A DNA stretch of 64,000 nucleotides, taken from Sulfitobacter mediterraneus (lineage in GTDB: Bacteria > Pseudomonadota > Alphaproteobacteria > Rhodobacterales > Rhodobacteraceae). Below the pieces are notes generated by a model. That model worked only from the letters and a program-made list of their open reading frames with translations, was not told the origin of the DNA and searched no databases. Position numbers and translations under genes: made by a program. The stretch covers positions 62,001 to 126,000 of the forward strand of contig NZ_QBKU01000006.1 in NCBI RefSeq assembly GCF_003054325.1. The letters run 5' to 3'. Shown one piece after another: positions 43,140 through 52,033 of the stretch. The stretch's first letter is position 1, and each line of letters begins with the position of its first letter.

Positions 43140-43880
43140 TTATCTCAGCACACCGATGTCCGGCGCAATCGACAGCATCCACTGTGCGATATAGTTGATC
43201 GAGTTTGTCGCGATCAGAATGCCGAACACAATCAGCATCACCCCCATCAGCTTTTCAATGGTTCCCAGATGGCGGCGGAATTTCTGCATCCAGCGCATGA
43301 AGGGTCCGATGAACAATGCCGCAAGGATGAAGGGCAAGGTCATGCCGAACCCGTAAACGAAAAGCAGGGCCGCGCCGGTCGATGCGGTATCTGCGCCCGC
43401 CGCGGTGAACAGGATCGCCGCCAGCACGGGCCCCACGCAGGGCGTCCAGCCAAAGGCAAAGGCCAGCCCGATCACATAAGCGCCCAGCAGGCTGACGTTG
43501 GAGGCATCCCCACCATCGGCCCGCAATTGCCGGTACAGGATGCCAATGCGGATTACTCCGAGAAAATGCAGGCCCATCGCGATGATAATCGCCGCTGCGA
43601 TCCAGCGCAGGATGTCAAAGTATTCGCGCACCGCCTGACCAAAGGTCGTGGCTACGGCCCCAAGCCCCATAAAGATGGTGATGACACCGGCAGCAAAGAA
43701 ACAGGCGGCCAACACCGCACGGATGCGGACGCTACGGTCAATCTGCGCGTCCGCCTGGATCTGGTTCATGCCGACACCGGCCAGATAGCTCAGGTAGAAG
43801 GGCACAATCGGCAGGATGCAGGGCGACAGGAACGACAACAGCCCGGCGATCCAGGCCCCTGCAAAGGTAATATCCATCAT
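43140..43880 (-). CDS. soxV: SoxV, CcdA-type membrane thiol transporter
   Basis: This 246-residue protein has six predicted membrane helices. The two redox cysteines lie in FLSPCILPIVPFYLSYLAG and WTPCVGPVLAAI. It passes reductant from cytoplasmic thioredoxin to SoxW and probably SoxS. It is divergent from soxS across a 70-base AT-rich operator region. Confidence 0.95.
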   Translation of the reverse strand: MMDITFAGAWIAGLLSFLSPCILPIVPFYLSYLAGVGMNQIQADAQIDRSVRIRAVLAACFFAAGVITIFMGLGAVATTFGQAVREYFDILRWIAAAIIIAMGLHFLGVIRIGILYRQLRADGGDASNVSLLGAYVIGLAFAFGWTPCVGPVLAAILFTAAGADTASTGAALLFVYGFGMTLPFILAALFIGPFMRWMQKFRRHLGTIEKLMGVMLIVFGILIATNSINYIAQWMLSIAPDIGVLR

Positions 43881-43898
43881 GACCCAGACCCGCCCTTG

Positions 43899-43932
43899 AG
43901 TAATTCACATATTCATATTATGTATTATTACT
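43899..43932. promoter_or_regulatory. Putative SoxR operator between soxV and soxS
   Basis: Two nested dyads share a centre near 43915: AGTAAT/ATTACT outside and ACATA/TATGT inside. The region is strongly AT-rich and lies in the 70-base divergent promoter of soxV and soxS. This is the expected 'sv' operator of SoxR. Binding here would control both directions. Confidence 0.65.
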
Positions 43933-43950
43933 ACCAAAGGTCAATTTACC

Positions 43951-44319
43951 ATGTTCCTGCGTCGCGTCTTACTGTCTGCTTTTTTGCTGCTCTCCTCTGC
44001 CCTCTCGGCGGCGGCTGAGCTGTCATTGGTTATGGTCGAAGAAGACGGATGTGTCTGGTGCGCCCGCTGGAATGACGAGATTGCCCATATCTATCCCAAA
44101 ACCCCCGAAGGCCAATCCGCCCCCCTGCGCCGGATCGATATTCACACGGCCTTGCCGGAGGATTTGACCTTTGCCAGACGGCTCAGCTTTACCCCGACAT
44201 TTGTGCTGATGCAGGATAATCTGGAAATTTCACGCATCGAGGGCTATCCTGGAGAAGACTTCTTTTGGGGGCTTCTGGAAAAGATGCTGGAAATAGCCGA
44301 CAGCCCGCCATTGAATTGA
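43951..44319 (+). CDS. soxS: SoxS, periplasmic thioredoxin-like protein
   Basis: This 122-residue protein has a Sec signal (SAFLLLSSALSAAA). The redox motif CVWC occurs in EEDGCVWCARW and the cis-Pro loop in LSFTPTFVLM. SoxS reactivates the SoxYZ complex by reduction. It is the first gene of the rightward soxSRT set and ends eight bases before soxR. Confidence 0.92.
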   Translation: MFLRRVLLSAFLLLSSALSAAAELSLVMVEEDGCVWCARWNDEIAHIYPKTPEGQSAPLRRIDIHTALPEDLTFARRLSFTPTFVLMQDNLEISRIEGYPGEDFFWGLLEKMLEIADSPPLN

Positions 44320-44327
44320 GGATGACG

Positions 44328-44720
44328 ATGGACACGAGCGTTTCACACCAAGACGGCCTGACACCGTCGGAACCGGCAAGCACATCCAGCCTGCCCGTGT
44401 TCGACAAGGACATCTGCGCCGAAGACATGGACAAGATGGCCGCCAATGCGATGCGGGCGTCCAATTTTCTCAAGGCGATCAGCCATGAGGGGCGTCTGAT
44501 GATACTGTGCCATCTGGCCTCTGGCGAGAAATCCGTGACCGAATTGGAAGAGTTGCTGTCTGCGCGGCAGGCGGCGGTGTCCCAGCAATTGTCACGCCTC
44601 CGGCTAGAGGGGCTTGTGACCCCGCGCCGCGATGGCAAAACCATCTATTACAGTCTGACCGATGACCGCCCGAAACAGATCATGGAAGTTGTCTATGATC
44701 TGTTCTGCCGCCAAAAGTAA
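44328..44720 (+). CDS. soxR: SoxR, ArsR-family persulfide-sensing repressor
   Basis: This 130-residue ArsR/SmtB protein has its recognition region at SARQAAVSQQLSRLRLEGL. Two cysteines, C61 (MILCHLASGE) and C127 (DLFCRQK), match the sensing pair of SqrR/BigR/SoxR regulators, which form a tetrasulfide link with persulfides. An additional C30 lies in the N-terminal tail. The ATG at 44328 has GAGG at good spacing; 44322 is also possible. It would bind the dyads at 43899-43932 and 42505-42524. Confidence 0.92.
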   Translation: MDTSVSHQDGLTPSEPASTSSLPVFDKDICAEDMDKMAANAMRASNFLKAISHEGRLMILCHLASGEKSVTELEELLSARQAAVSQQLSRLRLEGLVTPRRDGKTIYYSLTDDRPKQIMEVVYDLFCRQK

Positions 44721-44767
44721 CCGGTGACGCGGCACAGCAAGACCCACTGCAACCAGAGGGCCAAGCC

Positions 44768-45823
44768 ATGTTTGATGTCTTTTCCGAACCTGCACTGGTT
44801 GCGCTGATCGGCCTTGTAGGCGGCGTGTTTCTGGGTCTGGCGGCCCGCATCGGGCGGTTTTGCACATTGGGCGCAATTGAAGATCTTTATTACGGCGAAA
44901 GCGCCTTGCGTCTGCGGATGTGGGGCATTGCCATTGGCGTTGCGGTGATCGGCACCTTTGGGTTGTCGGCGGCAGGTCTGCTGGATCTGGGCGAGACGCT
45001 GTATATGACCCGCGACTGGAATATCGTCGGTTCTGTTCTTGGCGGGTTGGTTTTTGGCTATGGAATGGCCTTGGCGGGCAACTGCGGTTACGGCGCATTG
45101 GCGCGGCTCGGTGGCGGTGATCTGCGGTCCTTCTTGATTGTTCTGGTGATGGGGCTTTCGGCCTATGTCACCTTGGGCGGGCCTTTGTCTGGTCTGCGCA
45201 TCTGGGCCTTTGGCACCTATGTACATCCCGCCGCAACCTCCAGTTATGCGCAGGCGCTGTCCGCGCTTTCGGGTCTATCCGTAAACGTTGCTGGCATGGC
45301 GATCGGCGCGGTCATTCTGGCACTGACTTTGGTCAATCGCGATATGCGGCGATCTTTCAGCCATGTGTTCTGGGGCGCAGTTGTGGGCCTTTCCATCGTC
45401 TCGGGCTGGGCGGGCACACAATGGGTTGCGGCACATGGATTTGACGCAACGTCGGTGGTCAGTCACACGTTTTCCGCGCCCATCGGGGAAACCATGCTTT
45501 ATGCGATGACGTCCTCTGGCAACACCATCAGTTTTGGCACCGGATCGGTGATCGGCGTCCTGCTTGGGGCGTTTCTGGGCAGTCTGTTCAAGGGGCATTT
45601 CCGCTGGGAGGCCTGCGATGACCCACGAGAGCTGGGCAGGCAGCTTTTTGGGGCGGCCTTGATGGGGATGGGCGCGGTTGTCGCAGTTGGATGCAGCGTA
45701 GGCCAAGGCATCTCCGCCTTTTCGGTGCTGGCCTATAGTGCGCCGATCACTCTGCTGTGCATTCTGGCCGGTGCTGCGATTGGGCTGCGGCAATTGATCC
45801 TGGGATTTGCACCGCCAGTTTAG
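44768..45823 (+). CDS. soxT: SoxT, YeeE/YedE-family thiosulfate transporter
   Basis: This is a 351-residue membrane protein with about nine to ten helices. Conserved cysteines lie in IGRFCTLGAIEDLYYG, ALAGNCGYGALARLGGGD and VVAVGCSVGQGISAFS. The place directly after soxS-soxR is typical of soxT. It probably imports thiosulfate or sulfane sulfur, or signals to SoxR. The other SoxT-like protein at 32526-33590 has different sequences around the cysteines, so the two may have different jobs. Confidence 0.9.
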   Translation: MFDVFSEPALVALIGLVGGVFLGLAARIGRFCTLGAIEDLYYGESALRLRMWGIAIGVAVIGTFGLSAAGLLDLGETLYMTRDWNIVGSVLGGLVFGYGMALAGNCGYGALARLGGGDLRSFLIVLVMGLSAYVTLGGPLSGLRIWAFGTYVHPAATSSYAQALSALSGLSVNVAGMAIGAVILALTLVNRDMRRSFSHVFWGAVVGLSIVSGWAGTQWVAAHGFDATSVVSHTFSAPIGETMLYAMTSSGNTISFGTGSVIGVLLGAFLGSLFKGHFRWEACDDPRELGRQLFGAALMGMGAVVAVGCSVGQGISAFSVLAYSAPITLLCILAGAAIGLRQLILGFAPPV

Positions 45824-45862
45824 GGTCAGGACCGGTTTCTTTAAAAGAATCGTGGCGCCCCA

Positions 45863-47518
45863 TCAGCTGCCTTTATCATCCCCTTTCACGTGATCCTGCC
45901 GGACCGTGCCGCGATACTTCACCGTCAATTCATCAGGCACCTCGCTACCGTCATACATAAACGGCAGGATTCCCCGGCGCCCGGATTTGCCGCGCATGGT
46001 CTCGATGTCATCTTCGGACCGCGTCACCCGCTGTGACATTCGCCGCCCCCATTGCGCCAACATATCATAAAGACGGTCCATCTCGGGGTGATGCTTGCCG
46101 CCCTTGGCCAGGTCATGGAATTCGTCCGGATCGGCTTGCAGATCAAACAGCATCGGGCGGAACCCGCCCTCGGCGTGCATCAACTTGTATCGGCCATCAA
46201 ACACCATGAACAATCGTGCGTCGCGCGGGCGCAGACCCAGTTTGACCGCTTGCGGGGTGGCCGAATAGTCATATTCGCTGATCGCGTATTCGCGCCAGTC
46301 CGGCACCTCGCCGTGCAACCACGGGATCAGGGACCGGCCCTCAATGATGTGATCGGGCACCTTGCCACCTGCCGCTTCGACAAAGGTTGCGGCGAGATCG
46401 ACGCTTTCCACCAAAGCGTCACAGGTCGTGCCCCGCGCCGTATCCGCAGCGCTGCGCGGATCGTAGATGATCATCGGCACCTTCACCGATTGTTCGTGGA
46501 ACAGATCTTTCTCACCCAACCAGTGATCGCCCAGGTAATCCCCATGGTCCGAGGTCAACACGATCATCGTGTCTTTCAAACGGTCAGTATCTTCCAGATG
46601 ATCGAGCAGACGACCCAATTGATCATCACATTGCTTGATCAGCCCCATATAGGCCGGGATCACCTTTTGCCGGACCTCTTCGCGCTGAAACGCGCTGGCG
46701 ACCTTGTTTTCCATATAGGCCCCGAAAACAGGATGCGGATCATCGCGTTCCACATCGGCGCGGCGCGGTTGCGGTACATGGTTCGCGCCGTACATGTTAT
46801 GATAGGGCGCAGGCACGATATAGGGCCAGTGCGGTTTGATAAAACTGACATGGGCACACCACGGGCCGTCGTGTTCTTCGATAAACTCAATGGTTTTGCT
46901 GGTCAGCCAAGGGGTTTCGCTGTCCTCTTCACGGATATTTGCGGGCTTATCCGCATTGCGGAACATCCAGCCTGATGCAATTTGTTCATCCTCAATTCCG
47001 GCATTGGCATAATCGGCCCAGGGGTTCTCGCTGTCGTAGCCTTTGCCCTTGAGATATTCGTTATAGGGAGAACGTTTTTCGTCATAGAACCCGTCCGGCC
47101 CCTCGCCCCACAGCCCGTCATCGCGCACCCATGCATCAAACCCGCATTCGGCCTGCCGTGCGCCGATGGTGCTGTCCGCACTCAGCCCAAGCCGCGCCAT
47201 GCCGTCCGCATCCGCCACCATGTGGGTCTTGCCAATCAGCCAGCAGTCCATGCCAAGTTTGCGCAGATGATCGCCGATGGTCTGCTCTCCCACTCGAAGG
47301 GGGAAGCCGTTCCATTGTGCGCCGTGGCTTGATGCGTAGCGGCCCGTATAATAACACATCCGGCTGGCACCGCAGATCGGTGACTGCACATAGGCGTTGG
47401 AAAACCGCACGCCCATCTGCGCGACACGGTCAAAGTTTGGCGTGTGCAAATGCGGGTGCCCCGCACAGCTTAGATAGTCGAACCGCAACTGGTCATACAT
47501 AATAAACAGAATATTCAC
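45863..47518 (-). CDS. Sulfatase-family hydrolase (alkaline phosphatase superfamily)
   Basis: This is a 551-residue cytoplasmic enzyme with no signal peptide. The active-site stretch is PICGASRMCYYTGRYASSHG. Cys50 lies in a C-x-A-x-R motif, the variant also accepted for formylglycine formation. Metal-site residues are seen in MYDQLR and LTSDHGDYLGDHWLGEK. Overall it is closer to the phosphonate monoester hydrolase/arylsulfatase group than to choline sulfatase. Substrate is unknown. It converges with soxT and is separated from it by only 39 bases. Confidence 0.85.
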   Translation of the reverse strand: MNILFIMYDQLRFDYLSCAGHPHLHTPNFDRVAQMGVRFSNAYVQSPICGASRMCYYTGRYASSHGAQWNGFPLRVGEQTIGDHLRKLGMDCWLIGKTHMVADADGMARLGLSADSTIGARQAECGFDAWVRDDGLWGEGPDGFYDEKRSPYNEYLKGKGYDSENPWADYANAGIEDEQIASGWMFRNADKPANIREEDSETPWLTSKTIEFIEEHDGPWCAHVSFIKPHWPYIVPAPYHNMYGANHVPQPRRADVERDDPHPVFGAYMENKVASAFQREEVRQKVIPAYMGLIKQCDDQLGRLLDHLEDTDRLKDTMIVLTSDHGDYLGDHWLGEKDLFHEQSVKVPMIIYDPRSAADTARGTTCDALVESVDLAATFVEAAGGKVPDHIIEGRSLIPWLHGEVPDWREYAISEYDYSATPQAVKLGLRPRDARLFMVFDGRYKLMHAEGGFRPMLFDLQADPDEFHDLAKGGKHHPEMDRLYDMLAQWGRRMSQRVTRSEDDIETMRGKSGRRGILPFMYDGSEVPDELTVKYRGTVRQDHVKGDDKGS

Positions 47519-47658
47519 TGGCGTTCCCCCTGCCCTTCAGTATCCACAGCACAGGCCAAACAACCAGAGGTAATTTCCCCCGAAAGCAGCTGATCATTGC
47601 CACCCCAAAGCCGATATGACACTAAGGTGCCACGGTTTTTAGGGCGGGCAGCATTGAC

Positions 47659-48825
47659 ATGAAAATTGCCGTATTCGGTATCGGTTATGTGGGTCTGTCC
47701 AATGCCGTTTTGTTGGCCCAGCACAACAGCGTTGTTGCTGTGGATCTCAACCCAGACCGCGTGGCGCAGTTGAATGCGCGCCAATCCCCGATCGAAGACC
47801 CCAAGCTGGAAGATTGGCTCGCCACCAAAGATCTCGATCTGACCGCCACAACCGACAGCGCCGCCGCAATGACAGGGGCCGCCTTTGTCGTAGTTGCCAC
47901 GCCCACGGATTACGACCCAAAAACCGACTTCTTTGACACCTCATCAGTTGAGGCCGTGATCCACGCCGCCGTCCGAGACGCGCCAGACGCGACAGTTGTG
48001 ATCAAATCCACCGTTCCGGTTGGGTTCATCACCCGCATGCGCGGCGCCACCGGATCAGACAACATCCTGTTCTGCCCCGAATTTCTGCGCGAGGGCATGG
48101 CACTGCATGACAACCTGCACCCCTCTCGCATCGTGGTCGGCGCCGAAACCCCGGCCGCCCGCAGCTTTGCCGATCTGCTGGTGCAAGGTGCAGAAGCCCG
48201 GAACATCCCGCTGTTGTTCACTGGCGCGGAAGAGGCGGAATCGATCAAGCTGTTTGCCAACACCTATCTGGCCATGCGCGTTGCCTTCTTTAATGAGCTG
48301 GACAGCTATGCCCTGAGCCAAGACATGGACGCCCGCCAAATCATTGAGGGCATCGGCCTCGATCCACGAATTGGCACCCATTACAACAACCCATCGTTTG
48401 GCTATGGCGGCTATTGCCTGCCCAAAGACACCAAACAGCTGCTGGCGAATTATTCCGATGTGCCGCAAAACCTGATGCGGGCCGTGGTTGACGCCAACCG
48501 CACGCGCAAGGATTTCATTGCAGGGCAGATCGTCGCAAAGAACCCGCAGGTCGTGGGCATTCACCGTCTGGTGATGAAAGCAGGATCCGACAACTTCCGC
48601 CAAAGCTCAGTCCAAGGCGTGATCCGCCGTATCCGCGCCGCTGGCATTGATGTTGTGATTTATGAGCCCGCGCTTGAGGATGCCACGTTTATGGGGTGCT
48701 CGGTCATCAACGATCTGGCGACCTTCAAACAGCGCAGTGATGTGGTTGTGGCAAACCGCGCTTCCGAAGATCTGGATGATGTGGCAGGCAAAGTCTTTAC
48801 CCGCGATATTTTTGGCCTCAGCTGA
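47659..48825 (+). CDS. UDP-glucose 6-dehydrogenase
   Basis: This is a 388-residue nucleotide-sugar dehydrogenase. It has [36 protein letters not shown] and [21 protein letters not shown] carries the catalytic Cys. The length fits the short single-Rossmann-pair Ugd form. It makes UDP-glucuronate for capsule or exopolysaccharide. A UDP-glucuronate 4-epimerase gene lies at 57181-58182, so the window encodes the route to UDP-galacturonate. Confidence 0.92.
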   Translation: MKIAVFGIGYVGLSNAVLLAQHNSVVAVDLNPDRVAQLNARQSPIEDPKLEDWLATKDLDLTATTDSAAAMTGAAFVVVATPTDYDPKTDFFDTSSVEAVIHAAVRDAPDATVVIKSTVPVGFITRMRGATGSDNILFCPEFLREGMALHDNLHPSRIVVGAETPAARSFADLLVQGAEARNIPLLFTGAEEAESIKLFANTYLAMRVAFFNELDSYALSQDMDARQIIEGIGLDPRIGTHYNNPSFGYGGYCLPKDTKQLLANYSDVPQNLMRAVVDANRTRKDFIAGQIVAKNPQVVGIHRLVMKAGSDNFRQSSVQGVIRRIRAAGIDVVIYEPALEDATFMGCSVINDLATFKQRSDVVVANRASEDLDDVAGKVFTRDIFGLS

Positions 48826-48846
48826 CAACAATCTTGAGGAGGGCAA

Positions 48847-50112
48847 ATGCGCGATCCCAAAAGAGATTTCCTCGCCAGCCTGTTTGACGCAGCTGTCGCC
48901 GCCGCCGATCCGCTCAAAGCGTTGCAGGGCAACCTGCCGGACCCGCCCAAGGGCCGCACGGTTGTCATCGGTGCAGGCAAAGGCGCGGCGCAATTGGCCC
49001 AAGCTTTTGAGCAACTCTGGCCCGCTCCGTTTGAAGGCGTGGTCGTCACTCGCTATGGTTACGCCGCCCCTTGCGAAACCATTCGGGTAGTCGAAGCGGC
49101 CCATCCCGTGCCGGATGCCGCTGGCCTTCAGGCCGCTGAAGCGCTCAAGGATGCTGTGCGTAATCTTGGCCCGGATGATCTGGTGATCGCGCTGATCTGC
49201 GGTGGCGGTTCGTCTTTGTTGCCGGACCCTCCGCACGGCTTAACGCTTGAGGATTTGCAACAGTTGAACGAGGCGCTGCTGGCCTCGGGTGCGCCGATCT
49301 CGGTGATGAACGACATTCGCAAATGCTTTAGCGGGATCAACGGCGGACGTCTGGCCGAACTGGCCGCCCCTGCGCAGGTCTGTTCACTGATCGTGTCGGA
49401 CGTACCGGGTGATGCACCGGGCGAAGTGGCCTCCGGGCCAACTGTACCGGGGCGCCCCGCCATTGCAGATGTGCGGGCGATGATCCGCGCGCGCGGCATT
49501 GTCCTGCCGGACCGTTGTATGGATTACCTTGAAAACAGGGCCAGCACCCCGGATCGCCCAGCGCCTCATGTTACGACCAAGGTCATCGCCTCCGCCGCGC
49601 TTTCCCTGCAGGCCGCCGCTGACGTCGCGCAGTCATGCGGCATACAGCCTTGGATCCTGTCAGACGCCATCGAGGGCGAAGCGCGAGATGTAGCACAAGT
49701 ACACAGCGCCATCGCCCTGCACACCGCCAAGTCCGGCACACCCTACGCCGCGCCGCTGGTGATCCTTTCGGGCGGTGAAACCACCGTGACCCTGCGCCAC
49801 AAAGGCCGCGGCGGCCGCAACAGCGAGTTTCAGCTGAGCCTCGCCATCGCCCTTGATGGTCAGCCGGGCATCAGCGCCCTTGCCGCGGACACGGACGGGA
49901 TCGATGGTTCCGAAGACAACGCTGGTGCCTTTGTCGATGGCAATACAGCCAGCCGAATGCGGGAGGCGGGCCTCGACCCCATCGCATATCTTGGCCGCAA
50001 TGATGCCTATAGCGCCTTCAAGGCCATAGATGGCCTCTTTGTCACCGGCCCCACAGGCACCAACGTGAATGATTTTCGCGCCATCTTGATCGGCGATCTA
50101 CCAAAGGGCTAA
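48847..50112 (+). CDS. Glycerate 2-kinase (TtuD/MOFRL family)
   Basis: This 421-residue protein belongs to the glycerate 2-kinase (formerly hydroxypyruvate reductase) TtuD family. It has VVIGAGKGAAQLA, ICGGGSSLL, a KCFSGINGGRLA variant of the usual KHLS motif, SDVPGD and GPTVPG. A C-terminal MOFRL domain carries GGRNSEFQLSLA, DTDGIDG and TGPTGTNVNDF. The reaction is ATP-dependent phosphorylation of glycerate to 2-phosphoglycerate. It lies 21 bases after ugd on the same strand. Confidence 0.9.
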   Translation: MRDPKRDFLASLFDAAVAAADPLKALQGNLPDPPKGRTVVIGAGKGAAQLAQAFEQLWPAPFEGVVVTRYGYAAPCETIRVVEAAHPVPDAAGLQAAEALKDAVRNLGPDDLVIALICGGGSSLLPDPPHGLTLEDLQQLNEALLASGAPISVMNDIRKCFSGINGGRLAELAAPAQVCSLIVSDVPGDAPGEVASGPTVPGRPAIADVRAMIRARGIVLPDRCMDYLENRASTPDRPAPHVTTKVIASAALSLQAAADVAQSCGIQPWILSDAIEGEARDVAQVHSAIALHTAKSGTPYAAPLVILSGGETTVTLRHKGRGGRNSEFQLSLAIALDGQPGISALAADTDGIDGSEDNAGAFVDGNTASRMREAGLDPIAYLGRNDAYSAFKAIDGLFVTGPTGTNVNDFRAILIGDLPKG

Positions 50113-50133
50113 TGCCGCCAATAGGCCCGCCGA

Positions 50134-51063
50134 TCAACGGGCGGTTTTTGCCGCCACATGATCCGCAATCAGCGCCTTATAAAGCGCCTGCAACTGCGCC
50201 GTCACAGGCCGATCCCCGTCACCAATCGGCTTGCCATCGATGGTCGCCACCGGGGTTTGCGCCCCAAAGGTTCCGGTCAAGAACGCCTCATCCGCACTAT
50301 AAGCCTCATAAAGCGAGAAGTTCTTTTCAAACACCGGAATTTCATTGGCACGGCACAGATCAATCACCTTTTGCCGGGTAACACCGTTCATGCAGTAATC
50401 CCCGGTCGAGGTCCAAACTGCCCCGCCGCGCACAATGAAAAAGTTGCAGGCGTTGGTGGTGTTCACAAATCCATGCGGGTCCAGCATCAGCCCCTCATCC
50501 GCGCCCGCCGCCTCGGCCTGCAAACAGGCGATGATACAGTTGAGCTTGGAATGGCTGTTCAGCTTGGGATCCTGGCTATTGGGCAAGCCGCGCACCTGCG
50601 GCACCGTGGCCAATGATATGCCCGCCGATTGCAGGCGGTTCACCGGCTTGGAATGCTCCATGATGATCACCAACGTCGGGCCAGATGTGCTCAGCGCGGG
50701 GTGCTGGAACGGCTTGTCCTTGATCCCCCGCGTCAGCATCAAGCGGCAATGTACATCATCGGTCATCCCGTTCGCCGCGGCTGTCTGACGCAGCGCCTCG
50801 GCAATGCCCGCGCGGTCCATTTCCACGTCCATCGCAATAGTTTTGCACGACCCGAAAAACCGGTCCATATGTTCATCAAAAAACGCCCAGACCCCGTCAT
50901 AAAGGCGCATCCCCTCCCAGATCCCGTCACCTAGCATAAAGCCGCTGTCATAGACCGAGACCTTGGCCGCATCGCGGTGCACGATCTCGCCGTTCACATA
51001 GATCTTGATGTCACGGTTGCGGATGTCTTCTTCGGCGTCATGGGTGGTGGAATGATCAGTCAT
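50134..51063 (-). CDS. Class IV aminotransferase (branched-chain/D-amino acid type)
   Basis: This 309-residue fold type IV PLP enzyme has VSVYDSGFMLGDGIWEGMRLYDG near the start. The regions KLNCIIACLQAEAAGADEGLML and FVNTTNACNFFIV resemble the IlvE/D-amino-acid aminotransferase family. The ATG at 51063 begins a conserved stretch; the frame is open back to 51291 across the REP-like element, which is not expected to be coding. The substrate is probably an amino acid, but L versus D specificity is not clear. Confidence 0.87.
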   Translation of the reverse strand: MTDHSTTHDAEEDIRNRDIKIYVNGEIVHRDAAKVSVYDSGFMLGDGIWEGMRLYDGVWAFFDEHMDRFFGSCKTIAMDVEMDRAGIAEALRQTAAANGMTDDVHCRLMLTRGIKDKPFQHPALSTSGPTLVIIMEHSKPVNRLQSAGISLATVPQVRGLPNSQDPKLNSHSKLNCIIACLQAEAAGADEGLMLDPHGFVNTTNACNFFIVRGGAVWTSTGDYCMNGVTRQKVIDLCRANEIPVFEKNFSLYEAYSADEAFLTGTFGAQTPVATIDGKPIGDGDRPVTAQLQALYKALIADHVAAKTAR

Positions 51064-51154
51064 GCTTGGTCCGCTTTTAGAGTTTCTTGCATTGATAACA
51101 GGTTTCATACCCGCTGCCAGACATGTCCCGCCTTTCGGGGGCTGCCGCCCCTCC

Positions 51155-51218
51155 CCCTTTTTGGCAGTCAAATATTCCGGGGGGATCGCCGCGCAAGCGG
51201 CGATGGGGGCTGGCCCCC
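51155..51218. repeat. REP-like GC-rich element, copy 1
   Basis: On the minus strand this reads GGGGGCCAGCCCCC, then a hairpin ATCGCCGC-TTGC-GCGGCGAT, then CCCCCCGGAATATTT and a CCAAAAAGGGG tail. The same order of parts is seen at 58998-59061 on the plus strand. It lies between the ABC permease and aminotransferase genes. Confidence 0.7.
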
Positions 51219-51226
51219 TTTTGCCC

Positions 51227-52033
51227 TCACACCCGCCAACGCAACACCCGCCGTTCCAGCGCGGCGATGGCCGATGACACAGCAACACCAAGCAGTGACA
51301 GTATCACCACTCCTGCGAACAGACGCTCCAGATCATAAAGGCTGCCCGCCTCCAGAATATAGGCACCGATACCGTATTCCGCGCCCAGCATTTCCGCCGC
51401 CACCAACAGGATAATCGCAATGGTCAGCGACACCCGAAGCCCCGACAGGATTCCGGGCATGGCGCCGGGCAGCACAATCTTGCTCACAATCGACCACCAG
51501 CCAAGGCCAAAGCTTTGACCCATGCGGATCAGGCTGCGATCCACATTGTCCACTGCCGCATAGGCCGCCACCACCGTGGGGGTGAAAGTACCAAAGGCAA
51601 TCAGCGCGTATTTGCTGGCCTCATCAATCCCGAACCAGATCACAAACAGCGGCAGCAGCGCGATTTTGGGAATGGGGAAGATCGCCGCGACCAGTGGCAC
51701 CAGACCGGCTCGTGCAAGGCTAAAGAGCCCGATCAACACGCCAACTGATATGCCGATCACCGCGCCCATGCTGGCCCCAATCACCAGCCGTGTCAGCGAG
51801 GGTATCAAATGTTTGAACAGCAGGCCGGATGCATAAAGCTCACCAAAGGTCGCCGCCACATCGCTCGGCCTCGGCAGGGTCAGCGCCGAAATCACACCGC
51901 TGCGCGTGCCCCATTCGGCCAGCAGGATCAACAGCACAAACACCACCACCCCGACCCCGCGTTTACGCTGAGTGATGAAACCGCCGCCCCGAAAAGTGAC
52001 CTTTTTTGCCTGCTTCATTTCACTCTCAGACAT
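51227..52033 (-). CDS. ABC transporter permease (NitT/TauT type)
   Basis: This is a 268-residue inner-membrane permease with six helices. The EAA-like loop reads MGQSFGLGWWSIVSKIVLPGAMPGILSGLRVSL, matching SsuC/TauC-type permeases. The ATG at 52033 lies inside the end of the ATPase gene with GGAG at good spacing; 52048 is a less likely start. It works with the ATPase and binding protein encoded upstream. The substrate is unknown. Confidence 0.9.
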   Translation of the reverse strand: MSESEMKQAKKVTFRGGGFITQRKRGVGVVVFVLLILLAEWGTRSGVISALTLPRPSDVAATFGELYASGLLFKHLIPSLTRLVIGASMGAVIGISVGVLIGLFSLARAGLVPLVAAIFPIPKIALLPLFVIWFGIDEASKYALIAFGTFTPTVVAAYAAVDNVDRSLIRMGQSFGLGWWSIVSKIVLPGAMPGILSGLRVSLTIAIILLVAAEMLGAEYGIGAYILEAGSLYDLERLFAGVVILSLLGVAVSSAIAALERRVLRWRV

